The translations under genes and the position numbers were made by a program. Of a stretch of DNA of 64,000 bases, positions 48,212-58,017 are shown in pieces (the first letter of the stretch is position 1; every line of letters starts with the position of its first letter). This DNA is from Roseiarcus sp963753135. Its GTDB lineage: Bacteria; Pseudomonadota; Alphaproteobacteria; Rhizobiales; Beijerinckiaceae. The notes beneath the pieces are model-generated. The model did no database searches. It worked only from the letters and a program-made list of their open reading frames with translations, and was not told where the DNA came from. The stretch spans positions 62,001 to 126,000 of the forward strand of contig CAVWBA010000014.1 of assembly GCA_963753135.1 (NCBI GenBank), written 5' to 3'.

Positions 48212-49209
48212 TGCTTAAGAAAGATCTCGGGCTTTTTCTGCTCATCGTCGTCATCGGCGCGGTCGTAGCGTTCCTCAATCCCCGCTTCCTGTCGCCGGTC
48301 AATCTGGCGAATACTGCCAATCTTGTCGGGTTGTTCGGCCTGTTTTCCATCGGCGAAGGCATCGTCATCATCACCGGCGGCATCGACCTCTCGATTGGCT
48401 CGGAATTCGCTCTCTTCGGGGTCGTGTTCGTAGACCTCCTGGTGACATATCACGTGCCCTGGATTCTCGCCGTCCTCATCATTATCGGCTTCGGCGTGAT
48501 CCTTGGCTGGGTGCACGGATTCCTCGTCACGCGCATGAATTTGCAGCCCTTCATTGTCACCCTCTGCGGCCTCCTGATCTATCGGGGGATCGCCCGCTGG
48601 TACACCGACGACGGGACTGCGGGATTCGAGTTCGGGCAGAGCTTTCCGGCGCTGGAATGGATCACGACAGGGCACAGCTTCGGCGTGCCGAACACCTTCA
48701 TCATCTTTCTCGTCGCCGCCGCGATCATGGGCGTGCTGCTGCATCGCTCGGTGTTCGGGCGCTATCTCTTCGCCATTGGCAAGAACGAGGAGGCGGCGCG
48801 ATTCTCCGGCATCTCGACCAAGACGATCATCGTCGCGGCCTATGTCATCTGCGGCGGTCTCGCTGGCGTCTCGTCCATCTTCCTCACCATGTACACCCGC
48901 TCGATCTCGCCCGCTTCCCACGGAAATTTCTATGAGCTTTACGGAATTGCGGCGGCGGTCCTCGGCGGTTGCTCGCTGCGCGGCGGCGAGGGCTCTATTC
49001 TTGGCATCGCGCTCGGTTCCGTTCTGCTTCAGGTTCTCCAGAACCTCGTCAATCTGCTCGGCATTCCGAGCTCGCTCAATTTCGCCGTCATGGGGACGGT
49101 CATCCTGATCGGCGTGCTGGCGGACCAGCAATTGGTGCGGCTGAGACAGTCGCGCGCCGACCGGGCGAAGGACAATCTCCGCGCAGCGACTGCGCCGCTC
49201 GCGAGGTAG
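48211..49209 (+). CDS. sugar ABC transporter permease
   Basis: A 332-residue RbsC-type permease with about eight to ten hydrophobic segments. LANTANLVGLFGLFSIGEG, VIITGGIDLSIGSEFALFGV and FAIGKNEEAARFSGI with GGLAGVSSIFL match the branched family signature. It completes the importer with the preceding binding protein and ATPase. No sugar kinase or isomerase follows; the xylulokinase at the window end is 14 kb away. Confidence 0.91.
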   Translation: MLKKDLGLFLLIVVIGAVVAFLNPRFLSPVNLANTANLVGLFGLFSIGEGIVIITGGIDLSIGSEFALFGVVFVDLLVTYHVPWILAVLIIIGFGVILGWVHGFLVTRMNLQPFIVTLCGLLIYRGIARWYTDDGTAGFEFGQSFPALEWITTGHSFGVPNTFIIFLVAAAIMGVLLHRSVFGRYLFAIGKNEEAARFSGISTKTIIVAAYVICGGLAGVSSIFLTMYTRSISPASHGNFYELYGIAAAVLGGCSLRGGEGSILGIALGSVLLQVLQNLVNLLGIPSSLNFAVMGTVILIGVLADQQLVRLRQSRADRAKDNLRAATAPLAR

Positions 49210-49279
49210 CAGAGTTTGACGCTGATCAGCGCGGATCGCGATCAAGCGAGGCGAAGCCATTGCTAGGGCCGCCTTCATC

Positions 49280-50341
49280 ATGCTCGCGTCCGGCCCTAGC
49301 CGCCCGGGCCGTATTGGACTAGAAAGCCGCCTTCCATCCGAGAAACCGTCCTTGTCCGCCTTGCCGCGCCTCCTCATGATCACGCTTGCCTGGGCCGGCC
49401 TCGCCGGCGCGGCGCGGGCGTCCGATTGCGCCTTCACGGCCCCGCCGGCGACGCGGCTTCAGAGCTTGACTGCGGTCCGCGATTACGAGCCGGTCCTGAA
49501 GGCGTGTGTCGCTGCGGACGGACGCAAAGCGGTCGCGATCCGCGAGATGACAGTGGCGGGCCAGAAGCTGGCGCTTCTCGCCGATCCCGAGGCGCTGACC
49601 ACCCGGCTCGAGCGCCAGGCGTGCTGGACCTGCCGCGAAGAGAGCGAAGCCGAACTGAGCGCCACCCGCATGGGCCGCGCGATCCGTGAATCGGCTCGAG
49701 CCCCGGGCCTCATCCATCGCGGCTTTCTTCAGAACGCGGGGCTCATCCATGGCGGCGGCGGGGGCCAAGGCGATTTCGTCACCGGCGACCTCTGCCCAAG
49801 CCGGAAGCCGCTCGACCGCACGTTCTTCACCCGCCTCGAGGCTGCGAGCCCGCACGCTCCGGTCGCGCTCTCGATCTCAGGCCTCTGGCTCATCCATCAT
49901 TTCGACGATTTCCGCTGGCTCGTCGATCAGCGCAATTCCGGCGCGCTCGACATCCTTTGGACCAATCACACCTATCACCACCCCTACCATCGCAAGCTGC
50001 CGTATGATGCGAACTTCCTCCTGTCGAAGGGCGTCGACCCGCAGGAGGAAATCCTCGACACGGAGCGGCTTCTGATCGCCAACGGCGAGACGCCGTCGCT
50101 GTTCTTCCGCTTCCCCGGTCTCATCTCCAGCGATCCCTTGATGCAGGCGGTGAGCCAGTTCCATCTGGTGACGCTCGGCGCCGACGCGTGGCTCGCGCTG
50201 GGCGAGAAGCCCGGGCGCGGCTCGATCGTGCTGGTCCACCCGAACGGCAACGAACCCAGGGGGCTGACGCTTTTCTCCGCCGACCTCGCGCGCGGCGCGA
50301 TCGCCGCCCCGCTCGAGCCGCTGACCGCCGCGCCCGAGTAG
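49280..50341 (+). CDS. polysaccharide deacetylase-like exported protein
   Basis: A 353-residue protein of the NodB-homology/polysaccharide deacetylase type. A signal peptide-like stretch (LPRLLMITLAWAGLAGAARA) lies at about 25-45, so the chosen ATG at 49280 may be too far upstream; a start nearer 49,350 is possible. Conserved pieces are FVTGDLCPSRKPLDRTFF (first metal Asp region), TNHTYHHPYH (metal histidines) and FFRFPGLISSD. The family removes acyl groups from cell-wall or capsule sugars; the substrate here is unknown. It lies alone on the plus strand and converges on the FecR/TbpB-like gene. Confidence 0.72.
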   Translation: MLASGPSRPGRIGLESRLPSEKPSLSALPRLLMITLAWAGLAGAARASDCAFTAPPATRLQSLTAVRDYEPVLKACVAADGRKAVAIREMTVAGQKLALLADPEALTTRLERQACWTCREESEAELSATRMGRAIRESARAPGLIHRGFLQNAGLIHGGGGGQGDFVTGDLCPSRKPLDRTFFTRLEAASPHAPVALSISGLWLIHHFDDFRWLVDQRNSGALDILWTNHTYHHPYHRKLPYDANFLLSKGVDPQEEILDTERLLIANGETPSLFFRFPGLISSDPLMQAVSQFHLVTLGADAWLALGEKPGRGSIVLVHPNGNEPRGLTLFSADLARGAIAAPLEPLTAAPE

Positions 50342-50368
50342 GCGCGGGCGGGAAGCGCGCCCGTACGA

Positions 50369-52960
50369 TTACGGCTTCCGCCCGAGGAAAATTCCGCTTC
50401 CCAGGTAGCTGTTGCTCCCATTGAGGATGAGCGAACCGCCGATCTCGCTGTAAGCCGGGGTTGAGCCGGTGCCCTGGAAGAAGGAGCCGGCGAGCGTCGC
50501 AGTCCGACCGCCATTGTTCCCGACCAGCGACCCGGCGAAACTGGCCGGTGCTCCCAACGCCTGCATGGCGGTGCCGGCGTAGTTCGTTCCATCGAGGCCT
50601 GCAATCGAGACCGTGCCTGTACGGGTAGCGAAATTGGCCGTGGCCGACAACGCCCCTGCGGCGAGATACGAGCGCCCACCAGTCCCGTTCGCGATATCGG
50701 CGATGGCGTGGCCGACGTAAGTGGCCGTCCCAGATACCGGGAGTGCGCCAGCCGTCGTCGGGGTGCCGGCCACCCAGAGCAGCAGAGGCCCCTGATCTTC
50801 GAAGTTCAGAGTGCCGTCTGCATTTTTTGCGCCATTGAAGGCGCTCCAGAACCCCCATTGTGTGGAGCAGGCGCAGGGGGTGACGGGGACGGAGGAAATC
50901 GAGGTCAGAAATGTGGACGTATTCGCGCCGACGCTGTCGGCCGTAACCATCAGCTGATTGGCGTAGCCGACGGTCGCCGGCGGGGCAGGCCGTCGTGCGC
51001 AACGAGACAGGAATATTGGCCCCGTTGTCGTACACCGCCGCGGCCCTCGCCGCGAAATTCGACGGATTGACATATGTGCCGCGCGCGCCGTTCAGCCCGT
51101 TCGGCCGTTCCCGTTCAGGCTTCCGAAGACATAAGTGGAGTTCGTCATGGCCCCTGCCGGCGCTGGCGCGCTGGGGCGCCGCTCTGGACATTGAAGATAG
51201 CAAGCATCTCGCTCGAGCTGCCGGGCAGATAGATGCTGACAGCGTTAGGGATAGGCTGCCCGTCGGTGCAGAGATTGGTTATGACATAGGGGTGGGTGAA
51301 ATTCGCTGGCGCGCCTTGGACGCCGCCGGACGCCGTCACCATCACTCCGCCGACATAGCCGTTGCAGCGACAGGGTCGGATGGTTGTTCGGCGAGGTCGT
51401 CGCCGTTCCAACCGTGACTGGATTGAACGTGTAGTTCGTGGTGGCGGGTTCGACAAAGTTCGACGACTGACTGGGGGAAACCATTCCCGTGAGCAGGTTT
51501 GTATTCGCATTATTCAGCGAGTAGCCTGCAATGGGCACGCCATTCATGGTCGGCACGGTGTTCCGCTGTGACGCCGACGCCGCCGATGACACGGAGCCGC
51601 CTGCGAGCCCGTACCAACCGCCGGGCCCGTTGCGCATCGTCACTCCGGTGAACCCGCCGCCCTGGGTAAAGCCGATATTGGGCGCATTGGTGATCGCCGA
51701 CGTCATGACGAAGAGCGTCGCATTCTGCGACGCGCCCTGCCCGGTCACGCTAAGGCCGGCCTGGAACTGTCTTGATGTGGTGTTCGGCGTGCCGTTCGAA
51801 TTGAGGCCGCCGGACTGATAGCCAAGGATCGGCGAGACATTGAAGCTGCCGCTTCCGGCGAAGGCGCCGGTGAGATAGGGCACGGGGCTCTCGCCAGTGC
51901 TGGTGCTGTAAGGCCCGTGGGTGACCATGGCGTAAGTTACGGTGGGCGCCGGCGTGTTGCCGCCTCCGCCGCCTCCGCCGCCACCGCCGCCGCCGCCTCC
52001 ACCGCCGCCGCCGCCTCCACCGCCGCCGCCGCCGCCTCCGCCGTTGTTTCCGCCGCCGCCGCTCGGAATCAGCGCCTTAATCAGAGCCTGTTGGATGGTT
52101 TGCGTGGTGGTTGCGACGGATGCGCTGTTCTGCGCCCCTTGCTGGACAGTCTGTCGAACCGCACTCGCGATCGTAAGCGCGTTGGCGCGTCCCTGAGACG
52201 CGGTCTGGATAATCTGCGCGCCGGGCGAGTTGGGCGTGCCGACGTTATAGCTCTGAGCCAGACTGTCCGTCGGCTGCTGGCTTCCGCCTCCGCTTTGGCC
52301 TTTCTGGCTCGTCAATTGAGCATTCGCCTGCGCGATCGCCTGGCTGCTCGCCCGTCCAGGAGAAGAGGGAGACCGGCTGAGCCCAGCGACGGTCACGGCG
52401 AAGCCCGGACGCGACACCTCAGTCGTGGTCGGCGTGCAGTTTGACGTGGCGCAAAGCGACGTGACCGACATATGGCCGAAGCCGAGGATCGCCTGCGTGC
52501 CTTTGGCGGCGCTATGCGAGATGATGGCGATGCCGCCGCGCAAGCCGATCGCCGCGACTGGCGTTCGGATCGTCGCCCCTTCGGAATGCGTCGCGATGCC
52601 GCCGACGACGCGCACCACGCCCTTGCCCAAAGAAAGGGCGAGCTCACCCCTCGTGGTGGCGGGATTGAAGACGAAACGATCGATCACCAGCGTCGAGTTG
52701 GGGCCGACGTTGAGTGTCGTCTTGTCGATGAACAAAACCTGGACGCTGCCGGTCGCGGTGGTCTGGATCTTCTCGTTCGCGACGACCTGCGTCCCGATCT
52801 CGATCACTCGCGTGGGCGCTCCCGGCGCCGTGCCCGAGGTGGCCGTGTTGACCGCGCCGGCCGTCCCGACCGTATCGGCCTTGGCCCCGGCCGATAGCGC
52901 GAGAACGGCGCCGAGGGAAGCGGCGGCGAACATGAGCGGAAGCGATCGTGGCGAGCGCAT
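50369..52960 (-). CDS. FecR-domain protein with poly-Gly linker and TbpB-like C-terminal barrel (multiple apparent frameshifts)
   Basis: Exported protein of about 860 residues if frames are joined. Signal peptide MRSPRSLPLMFAAASLGAVL ending ...AGAKA; a FecR-type domain (TRVIEIGTQVVANEKIQTTA, TLVIDRFVFNP, GIATHSEGATIRTPVAAIGL); a low-complexity part with a run of about 30 glycines; and a C-terminal region whose ending (GRSYLAAGALSATANFATR, TGTVSIAGLDGTNYAGTAM, SEIGGSLILNGSNSYLGSG) resembles the eight-stranded barrel of TbpB-like proteins. Frames change near 51,373 (CCC), 51,165, 51,100 and 50,990. It lies 14 bases after the Slam-like exporter gene with AGGAAA as ribosome binding site, so it is the probable export substrate. 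No lipobox is evident. Sequence error and true decay are both possible. Confidence 0.7.
51957..52062. repeat. GC trinucleotide repeat encoding a polyglycine run
   Basis: About 100 bases of CCG/CCT/CCA triplets (GGN codons on the coding minus strand) within the FecR/TbpB-like gene. Slipped-strand length change in such tracts is common, and so are sequencing and assembly errors. Confidence 0.85.
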
Positions 52961-52974
52961 TCGAGTTTCCTGGA

Positions 52975-54510
52975 TCAGAAGCGGAAGGTCGGCCCCGCCG
53001 CGACGATGAAATCCTGCAGGCTGTAGTTCGGAACGGTCGAGTAGGTGCGCAGATACTGGACTTGCAGCGTGAAGCCGAGGTTGCGATAGAAGGTCGTATC
53101 CAGAGTCCCCGCCACCCGCCATTGTTTGTCTATGCGCCTGGTGAAGGGCGAGACGATCGGGTCCGGCTCCGCGTAAGGGGTGTAGGAAAAGCCGGTGGAG
53201 GCCGTGAGCGTCCAGACCGAGGCCGTGTGCGCGAACGCCGGCGCCGCGAACGAATAGGGCAACCCGACATCGACCGACAAATCGTGAAAGGCGTACGGCC
53301 CGTAGCTCGCGCTCGAGTCGGTGTAGGAGACGCGGCCTTGCCATCCCAGGCCCCACTGGGCCGAAAGCAGGCCTGAGCCGAAGACGTAGCCGATCCACTG
53401 CCCGCCGCTCTGGCCGGCGGCGGTCGGATAATTCGCGGAATTGTAGAAGTAGCGGTTGCGAAACTCGACTCCCGGCGTGATCGTCAGGTTCTCGTTGACC
53501 GGCCAGTTCAACGACACGCCGCCGCCAAGCGTGTTGAGATAGTTCACGCCGGCGAGCGTAAGCTCGTTCCCGATCGCATAAGGGTGGATGCTGGGCCCGC
53601 CATAATCGCCGATCCCGATCCTGGGCCCGGTGCGCAATTCGGCCAGGCCGAGATCAAGGCGCGTGACCCGGAACTGCTGCGAATAATAGGCGATTAGATC
53701 GGATTCCCACCCGTCGCCGCGCTGGTCCTCGAAATCATAGAAATCATGCACGGTGACCAGTCCGAACGCGTTCCAGTCCGGCGTCTTCTGAAACTGCGGC
53801 GAGAGCAGCGCATTCTGGCCGAGCGCGAGAACGTTCGGACTGTTGGGGCCGGCGTTCGCATTGGTCTGATAGGCGAGGCCGAACTGCCCGTAGATCGACA
53901 ATTGATTGACCGCGACCGCCTTGTCGACCGCGGCGATATAGGTCTGCACCTCCGTGCGAACATCGTCGGGCGTATCGGGGGCGTTGAGCACGGCGTCGAA
54001 ATAGTTGCGCGCCATCTCATAGGAACGAAGATGAAAATAGAGCACGCCGAGCTGGAGCTTCACCCGGGGGAGATTCGGGTTGTAGTAGAGGATGCGCTCG
54101 AGCGCGCCGATCGCCGCCTCGTAATCGCCAAGCTCGGTCTCGATTTGGGCGTAGCGGAATCCGGCGTCGAGGTCGTCGGGCTTGAGCAAGAGGCGTTTGA
54201 ACAGGAGATCGGCGGCGATGCGCTTGTCCGCATCGCTCATCGAGGCGGCCAGCGGCGCGGAGGCGGCCGGCGCCGGAGACGAAGCCGCGGCCGCTTGCCC
54301 CGAAGCCAAGGCGCCGACGACCGGCGACGGAGCTGGCGACGAAGAGCTGGCGACTTGCGCAAAAGCGGCGGGGAAATGAGCCAAAGCGGCGACGCCGGTT
54401 ACCGCCGCAAGCGCGGCCCGAAAGCGCCGCGTGCGGCGCGCGGACTTATGCCGACATTCGCCAGGCGCATATGTGCGATTGGATCGACTCACTTCGGAGC
54501 CGTTCTGCAT
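52975..54510 (-). CDS. Slam-like outer-membrane protein: TPR domain plus beta-barrel
   Basis: About 511 residues. A long basic N terminus and signal-like stretch (FRAALAAVTGVAALAHFPAA, cleavage near FAQ), an Ala/Ser/Pro-rich linker, TPR-like helices (LGDYEAAIGALERILYYNPN, LGVLYFHLRSYEMARNYFD), then a barrel domain of alternating aromatic strands ending ...AAGPTFRF with C-terminal Phe. This order and the YYNPNLPRVKLQLGVLY motif match surface lipoprotein assembly modulators (Slam, DUF560), which move TbpB-like proteins to the cell surface. The adjacent gene encodes a TbpB-like barrel protein, supporting an exporter-substrate pair. GTG at 54543 is an alternative start. The gene lies upstream in a two-gene operon. 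Confidence 0.8.
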   Translation of the reverse strand: MQNGSEVSRSNRTYAPGECRHKSARRTRRFRAALAAVTGVAALAHFPAAFAQVASSSSPAPSPVVGALASGQAAAASSPAPAASAPLAASMSDADKRIAADLLFKRLLLKPDDLDAGFRYAQIETELGDYEAAIGALERILYYNPNLPRVKLQLGVLYFHLRSYEMARNYFDAVLNAPDTPDDVRTEVQTYIAAVDKAVAVNQLSIYGQFGLAYQTNANAGPNSPNVLALGQNALLSPQFQKTPDWNAFGLVTVHDFYDFEDQRGDGWESDLIAYYSQQFRVTRLDLGLAELRTGPRIGIGDYGGPSIHPYAIGNELTLAGVNYLNTLGGGVSLNWPVNENLTITPGVEFRNRYFYNSANYPTAAGQSGGQWIGYVFGSGLLSAQWGLGWQGRVSYTDSSASYGPYAFHDLSVDVGLPYSFAAPAFAHTASVWTLTASTGFSYTPYAEPDPIVSPFTRRIDKQWRVAGTLDTTFYRNLGFTLQVQYLRTYSTVPNYSLQDFIVAAGPTFRF

Positions 54511-54775
54511 CAGGGAAACCCCCAGCTTACAGTTTTTATTCACTAAATCCCATTTTTACCGGATGCAACCGGATTCTCGCCCGTGTCGCGTTCCGATTGT
54601 CATGCCGGCGTTCGACCTTGTAGCAAAGTCGTCCCCCTGAAAAGGGCGCTTGATCGCCGAACGCCGGATGCGTCCGCCGCCAATGTCCGCCGCCGGGACA
54701 AGGCGCCGATTGGAAGCCCCTGTCGCCTCCGTCGGCGCGCCCTATATTCATAAGCCGGCGTCAGGGAGATAAGCC

Positions 54776-55658
54776 ATGAACGACATCAGCGACGCGCAAG
54801 CGTTTCCGCTCGGCGACCGGGTTGTGAAGCGTCTCGGCTACGGCGCCATGCAGCTCGCGGGCCCAGGGCGTGTTCGGGCCGCCCAAGGACCGCGACGCCG
54901 CGATCGCGGTGCTGCGCGAGGCGGTCGCGAGCGGCGTCAATCACATCGACACCAGCGATTATTACGGCCCTCACGTGACCAACCAGATCATCCGCGAGGC
55001 GCTGCATCCCTATCCCGACGACCTTGTGATCGTCACCAAGATTGGCGCCCGCCGTGGGCCAGACGCGTCATGGAACCCGGCCATGAGCCCCGACGACCTC
55101 AAGAGCGCGGTCCAAGACAATCTGCGCAACCTCCGGCTCGACGTTCTGGAGGTGGTCAATCTGCGGATCATGGGCTCCGCCCACGGACCCGCCGAAGGGT
55201 CGATCGAGGCGCCGCTCACGGTCCTCGCCGAGCTTCAGCGCCAGGGCCTCGTGCGCCACATCGGGCTCAGCAACGTCACCTTGAACCAGATCGAGGAGGG
55301 GCGGCGGATCTGCGACATCGTCTGCGTGCAGAACCTGTATAACGTGGCGCATCGCGGGGATGACGCCCTCATCGACGATCTTGCGCGAGCCGGCGTCGCC
55401 TATGTGCCGTTCTTCCCGCTCGGCGGCTTCACGCCCCTGCAGTCGTCGGCGCTCAATGGCGCGGCGATGCGGCTCGGCGCGACGCCGATGCAGGTTGCGC
55501 TGGCCTGGCTCATCCGGCGCGCGCCCAACATCCTCCTCATCCCAGGCACCTCGTCCCTCGCACATCTGCGCGAGAACCTGGCCGCGGCCAGCCTCGATCT
55601 GCCGGACGACATGGCGGCCGAGCTCGACCAGATCGCGAAGGGGACCGCGCCAGCATGA
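54776..55658 (+). CDS. aldo/keto reductase (apparent frameshift)
   Basis: Aldo/keto reductase of about 293 residues that reduces carbonyls with NADPH. The N-terminal part reads RVVKRLGYGAMQLAGPG, then the frame changes at the GGG of 54,866-54,868; dropping one G gives GPGVFGPPKDRDAAI and an uninterrupted protein. HIDTSDYYGPHVTNQIIREAL holds the catalytic Asp/Tyr, DLVIVTKIGARRG the lysine, and GLSNVTLNQIEEG and LLIPGTSSLAHLRENLAA the cofactor site. The replaced histidine (VVNLRIM region) is common in this oxidoreductase subgroup. Monocistronic, with AGGGAGATAAGCC before the start. Confidence 0.88.
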
Positions 55659-55756
55659 GACGCGAACCGCCATTGTAGCCGCGCTCGAGGAGCGCGGCCG
55701 CGCGATCAGCGACCGCGCCGACCTGAGCCGCGAGCCGGCCCGCCCGCGGAAACCCC

Positions 55757-55888
55757 TTAAGGATTGGCCTCGCTATAGTAACCCTTGGCGCCGCCGTCCG
55801 CGTAAGCGGGCGCGAGCGCGATGGTCACGGTGGCCGCCGCCCCACAAGCCACGGTTACAGCGACAAGAAGAATCAGAAGATATTGCAT
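55757..55888 (-). CDS. small membrane or secreted protein, 43 residues
   Basis: A short frame starting MQYLLILLVAVTVACGAAAT with a single hydrophobic helix, then a short polar tail ending GGAKGYYSEANP. GGGGACG precedes the ATG. It could be a single-pass small protein or a peptide released by signal peptidase (cleavage near AYA-DG). No family recognised. Support is limited to ribosome binding site, hydrophobic profile and codon composition. Confidence 0.45.
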   Translation of the reverse strand: MQYLLILLVAVTVACGAAATVTIALAPAYADGGAKGYYSEANP

Positions 55889-56461
55889 CGTCCCCAACCG
55901 GCCGTCCCCTGCCGACTCTGCGCCCGCCAAAAGCGCACGACCGGCGTCCATGTCAAGTTTCAATCATGGCGCACGCCGTTCAAATGCGCAGTGATCGCGG
56001 TCACACAACGTGTAACTGGCCCTGCCCGTGTCGGATGGTTATTGGGCGGTCGCTTAAGGATGGGTTAACCGCTGGCGCGAGGCGAATTCATCAAAAGCAA
56101 CACTGTGAGATAGAGTTAACGACGCGGGTGGATCTCGGAGCCGGTCCGGTCATTGCGGCCCGGTGGACACCCCTGACAAGCGCTGGACAATCCCGAGCTT
56201 CAAACGCAGATTGAGGCCAGGAGAAGAGCGCCCGGGCGCGCGGGGAATGGCGGGGCCGGCACGAACAATACGCCCTATCCGATTTCGGGCTTCGGTCCGC
56301 CCTCGCCTGAGCCGGACACCAAGAAGCTCAACGCGCTGCTGGCTTCGCTGAGCGGCGAGGCCAAGGCTTTAGCGCAAAATTTGGGGCCGGTCGCCTGCGG
56401 TTTTCGCCATGCCCTATATGTACAAAAATCACACGCGCCGCTGCAGATTTTTATCGGCTGC
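55889..56461. other. intergenic region with possible gene fragments
   Basis: No intact gene. One plus-strand frame at about 56,245-56,380 reads NNTPYPISGFGPPSPEP followed by DTKKLNALLASLSGEAKAL, which has a protein-like composition but no start and no recognised family; it may be the tail of a lost gene. The last 30 bases (from about 56,431) belong to the 3' flank repeated beyond the second PEP-CTERM gene. Confidence 0.4.
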
Positions 56462-57085
56462 CTAGGCGGCGACTTTGGCGGGCTTACGCGATGCTCGATA
56501 CCCTGCGAAACCAAGGCCAGCAAAACCGAGCAGCAACATGGCCCAAGTCGAAGGCTCTGGGACTACCGGGCTGAGCGCCAAGTAATTCCCGAAACCGAAA
56601 CTGCCGGGGCCAAACACCTCATAGAAGCTGTTCTCTCCGTCCGGGGATGCCGCGAAGAGCAGAAAATATGTCACATATCCCGGCTCGGGCCCTAAGTCAC
56701 TGACGTTAATGTTGAACTCCAAAGCGGTACGTATATCGTCGTCGCAACACGTCGGAACAAAAACGAGGCGCTCGACGCCCGGCGCGAAGGGCGTGATCTT
56801 GATCGCGACCTGGTCGAGCGGCGTTACAATATCATTGTTAGAGAATGGCCCGAACAGGAACTCAGCCAAAAAGCCCCCCGAGGACAGATCGTATGTCCCG
56901 GGCTCCGTGCTGCCCGCCCAGATGAAGGTCCCAAAATTAAATCCCCCAGGCCCGCCCCCGAACGAAAATGTGGTCGCGGCCGATGCCGTGAATGCCGGGA
57001 GCACTGTTAGCGCCAACGCGGCGATCAGGGATTTACGCTTCATCGCACGTCTCCCCGAGTTTGAGCCTTGCAGCTCTTTTACGCG
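56431..57085. repeat. direct repeat unit 1 around a PEPxxWA-CTERM gene (unit 2 at 58611-59237)
   Basis: Both units carry near-identical upstream sequence (CTCCCCGAGTTTGAGCCTTG just before the start), the same signal-peptide codons, the same C-terminal codons, and a shared 3' flank (GATTTTTATCGGCTGCCT). Between these ends the coding sequence is diverged. The units have the same orientation and lie about 2.2 kb apart. They mark an old gene duplication in which the ends stayed alike and the core changed. Confidence 0.75.
56462..57043 (-). CDS. PEPxxWA-CTERM sorting-domain protein (copy 1)
   Basis: A 193-residue secreted protein. N-terminal signal peptide MKRKSLIAALALTVLPAFTA with cleavage after ASA. 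The C-terminal sorting signal is VVPEPSTWAMLLLGFAGLG followed by FAGYRASRK, i.e. PEPxxWA motif, hydrophobic helix and basic tail. The middle is acidic and beta-rich, with an adjacent CC pair. Such proteins are processed by an exosortase and displayed or released with exopolysaccharide. It shares signal peptide, upstream region and C-terminal tail with the gene at 58.6-59.2 kb, but the middle differs. Confidence 0.88.
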   Translation of the reverse strand: MKRKSLIAALALTVLPAFTASAATTFSFGGGPGGFNFGTFIWAGSTEPGTYDLSSGGFLAEFLFGPFSNNDIVTPLDQVAIKITPFAPGVERLVFVPTCCDDDIRTALEFNINVSDLGPEPGYVTYFLLFAASPDGENSFYEVFGPGSFGFGNYLALSPVVPEPSTWAMLLLGFAGLGFAGYRASRKPAKVAA

Positions 57086-57226
57086 CTTATGGAGTGCGCC
57101 TCAACATACGCACGCGTCAGTTGTCACTTCCGTAAAGTGGCATCATGGCCTGACGACAGTAACTCTGCTAAGCTGCTAGAGGTTTTTTTGGGAACGATCG
57201 ATGTGATCCAGGCCATAGGAGCCTAC

Positions 57227-57985
57227 ATGCAGCGCGCGATTTTCGATTATGCACTGTTGGCGCTGACGGCGGTAGTTGCTCTTCCCGCCGCGAACGTTCA
57301 CGCCGGCGAGCTCATCACGAACGGCGGGTTTGAGAACCCGTATCTGGGCCCGTTCAACTTTACCTATCCGGGTTTTTCCTCTTATCCGGGCAATCCTCCG
57401 GAAGCCCTCATCTATCCTAACCCCACCTTGGACAGTTGGACCTACAATGCCTCTCCGCCGCTCAGCGGCGGATCGGCGCTGGTCAATGGCCAAACGGGCA
57501 GCGACTGGTACGGTCCAGTCCCCCCGATAGGATTTGGGGGGGACCAATTCGCAGCCTTGCAGAATACGGGGAGCCTTTCACAGGATTTCACCAGCCCCGG
57601 GGGCGAGTTGACGCTCAGCTTCCTAAGCGGCGGTCGTCCGGACAATTACGGAACTTACGGCGGCGACCAGACCTATTTGGTCGAATTGGACGGAAGCACA
57701 GTCGGGACCTTCTCGACGGTAAGTGGTCAAGTATTCACGCTGGAGACCCTAGCGCTGACTGGCGTTTCGGCGGGTCCGCACGCTCTTACCTTCCAGGGAT
57801 TGTCAACGACCGGGGACGAGAGCGCCTTTCTCGACAACGTCTCGCTTGTCACGGTCCCGGAGCCCGCCACATGGATGCTTATGCTGGCGGGCTTTACCGC
57901 TCTGGGCGCTGTCACATATTGGCGCAGGAAGGCGGCGTTTAGCCCGCGCCATCTAAAGCTGGCTGACACACACCTGCGCCTGTAA
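57227..57985 (+). CDS. PEP-CTERM protein with DUF642-like/galactose-binding-like fold
   Basis: A 252-residue exported protein: signal peptide MQRAIFDYALLALTAVVALP with cleavage near VHA, then GELITNGGFENPYLGPF, the start typical of DUF642/choice-of-anchor jelly-roll domains, and C-terminal VPEPATWMLMLAGFTALG with a basic tail (YWRRK). TAGGAG six bases upstream fixes the start at 57227; longer readings are not needed. Presumably extracellular and polysaccharide-associated. It lies between the two duplicated PEPxxWA genes but on the opposite strand. Confidence 0.85.
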   Translation: MQRAIFDYALLALTAVVALPAANVHAGELITNGGFENPYLGPFNFTYPGFSSYPGNPPEALIYPNPTLDSWTYNASPPLSGGSALVNGQTGSDWYGPVPPIGFGGDQFAALQNTGSLSQDFTSPGGELTLSFLSGGRPDNYGTYGGDQTYLVELDGSTVGTFSTVSGQVFTLETLALTGVSAGPHALTFQGLSTTGDESAFLDNVSLVTVPEPATWMLMLAGFTALGAVTYWRRKAAFSPRHLKLADTHLRL

Positions 57986-58017
57986 AATTTAGTCGCACAC
58001 ACATGGATGGCCGACCG

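Noticed and set aside
45650..49209. Assignment of the ABC importer as a xylose transporter on the strength of the xylulokinase gene
   Set aside because: The kinase lies 14 kb away on the other strand with unrelated genes between.
51957..52062. Repetitive block as a CRISPR array or minisatellite outside genes
   Set aside because: Units are single triplets in frame with a coding sequence and encode glycine; there are no spacers.
56163..56351. Small plus-strand open frame
   Set aside because: No ribosome binding site, arginine/proline-rich chance composition, and a different frame in the same place looks more protein-like.
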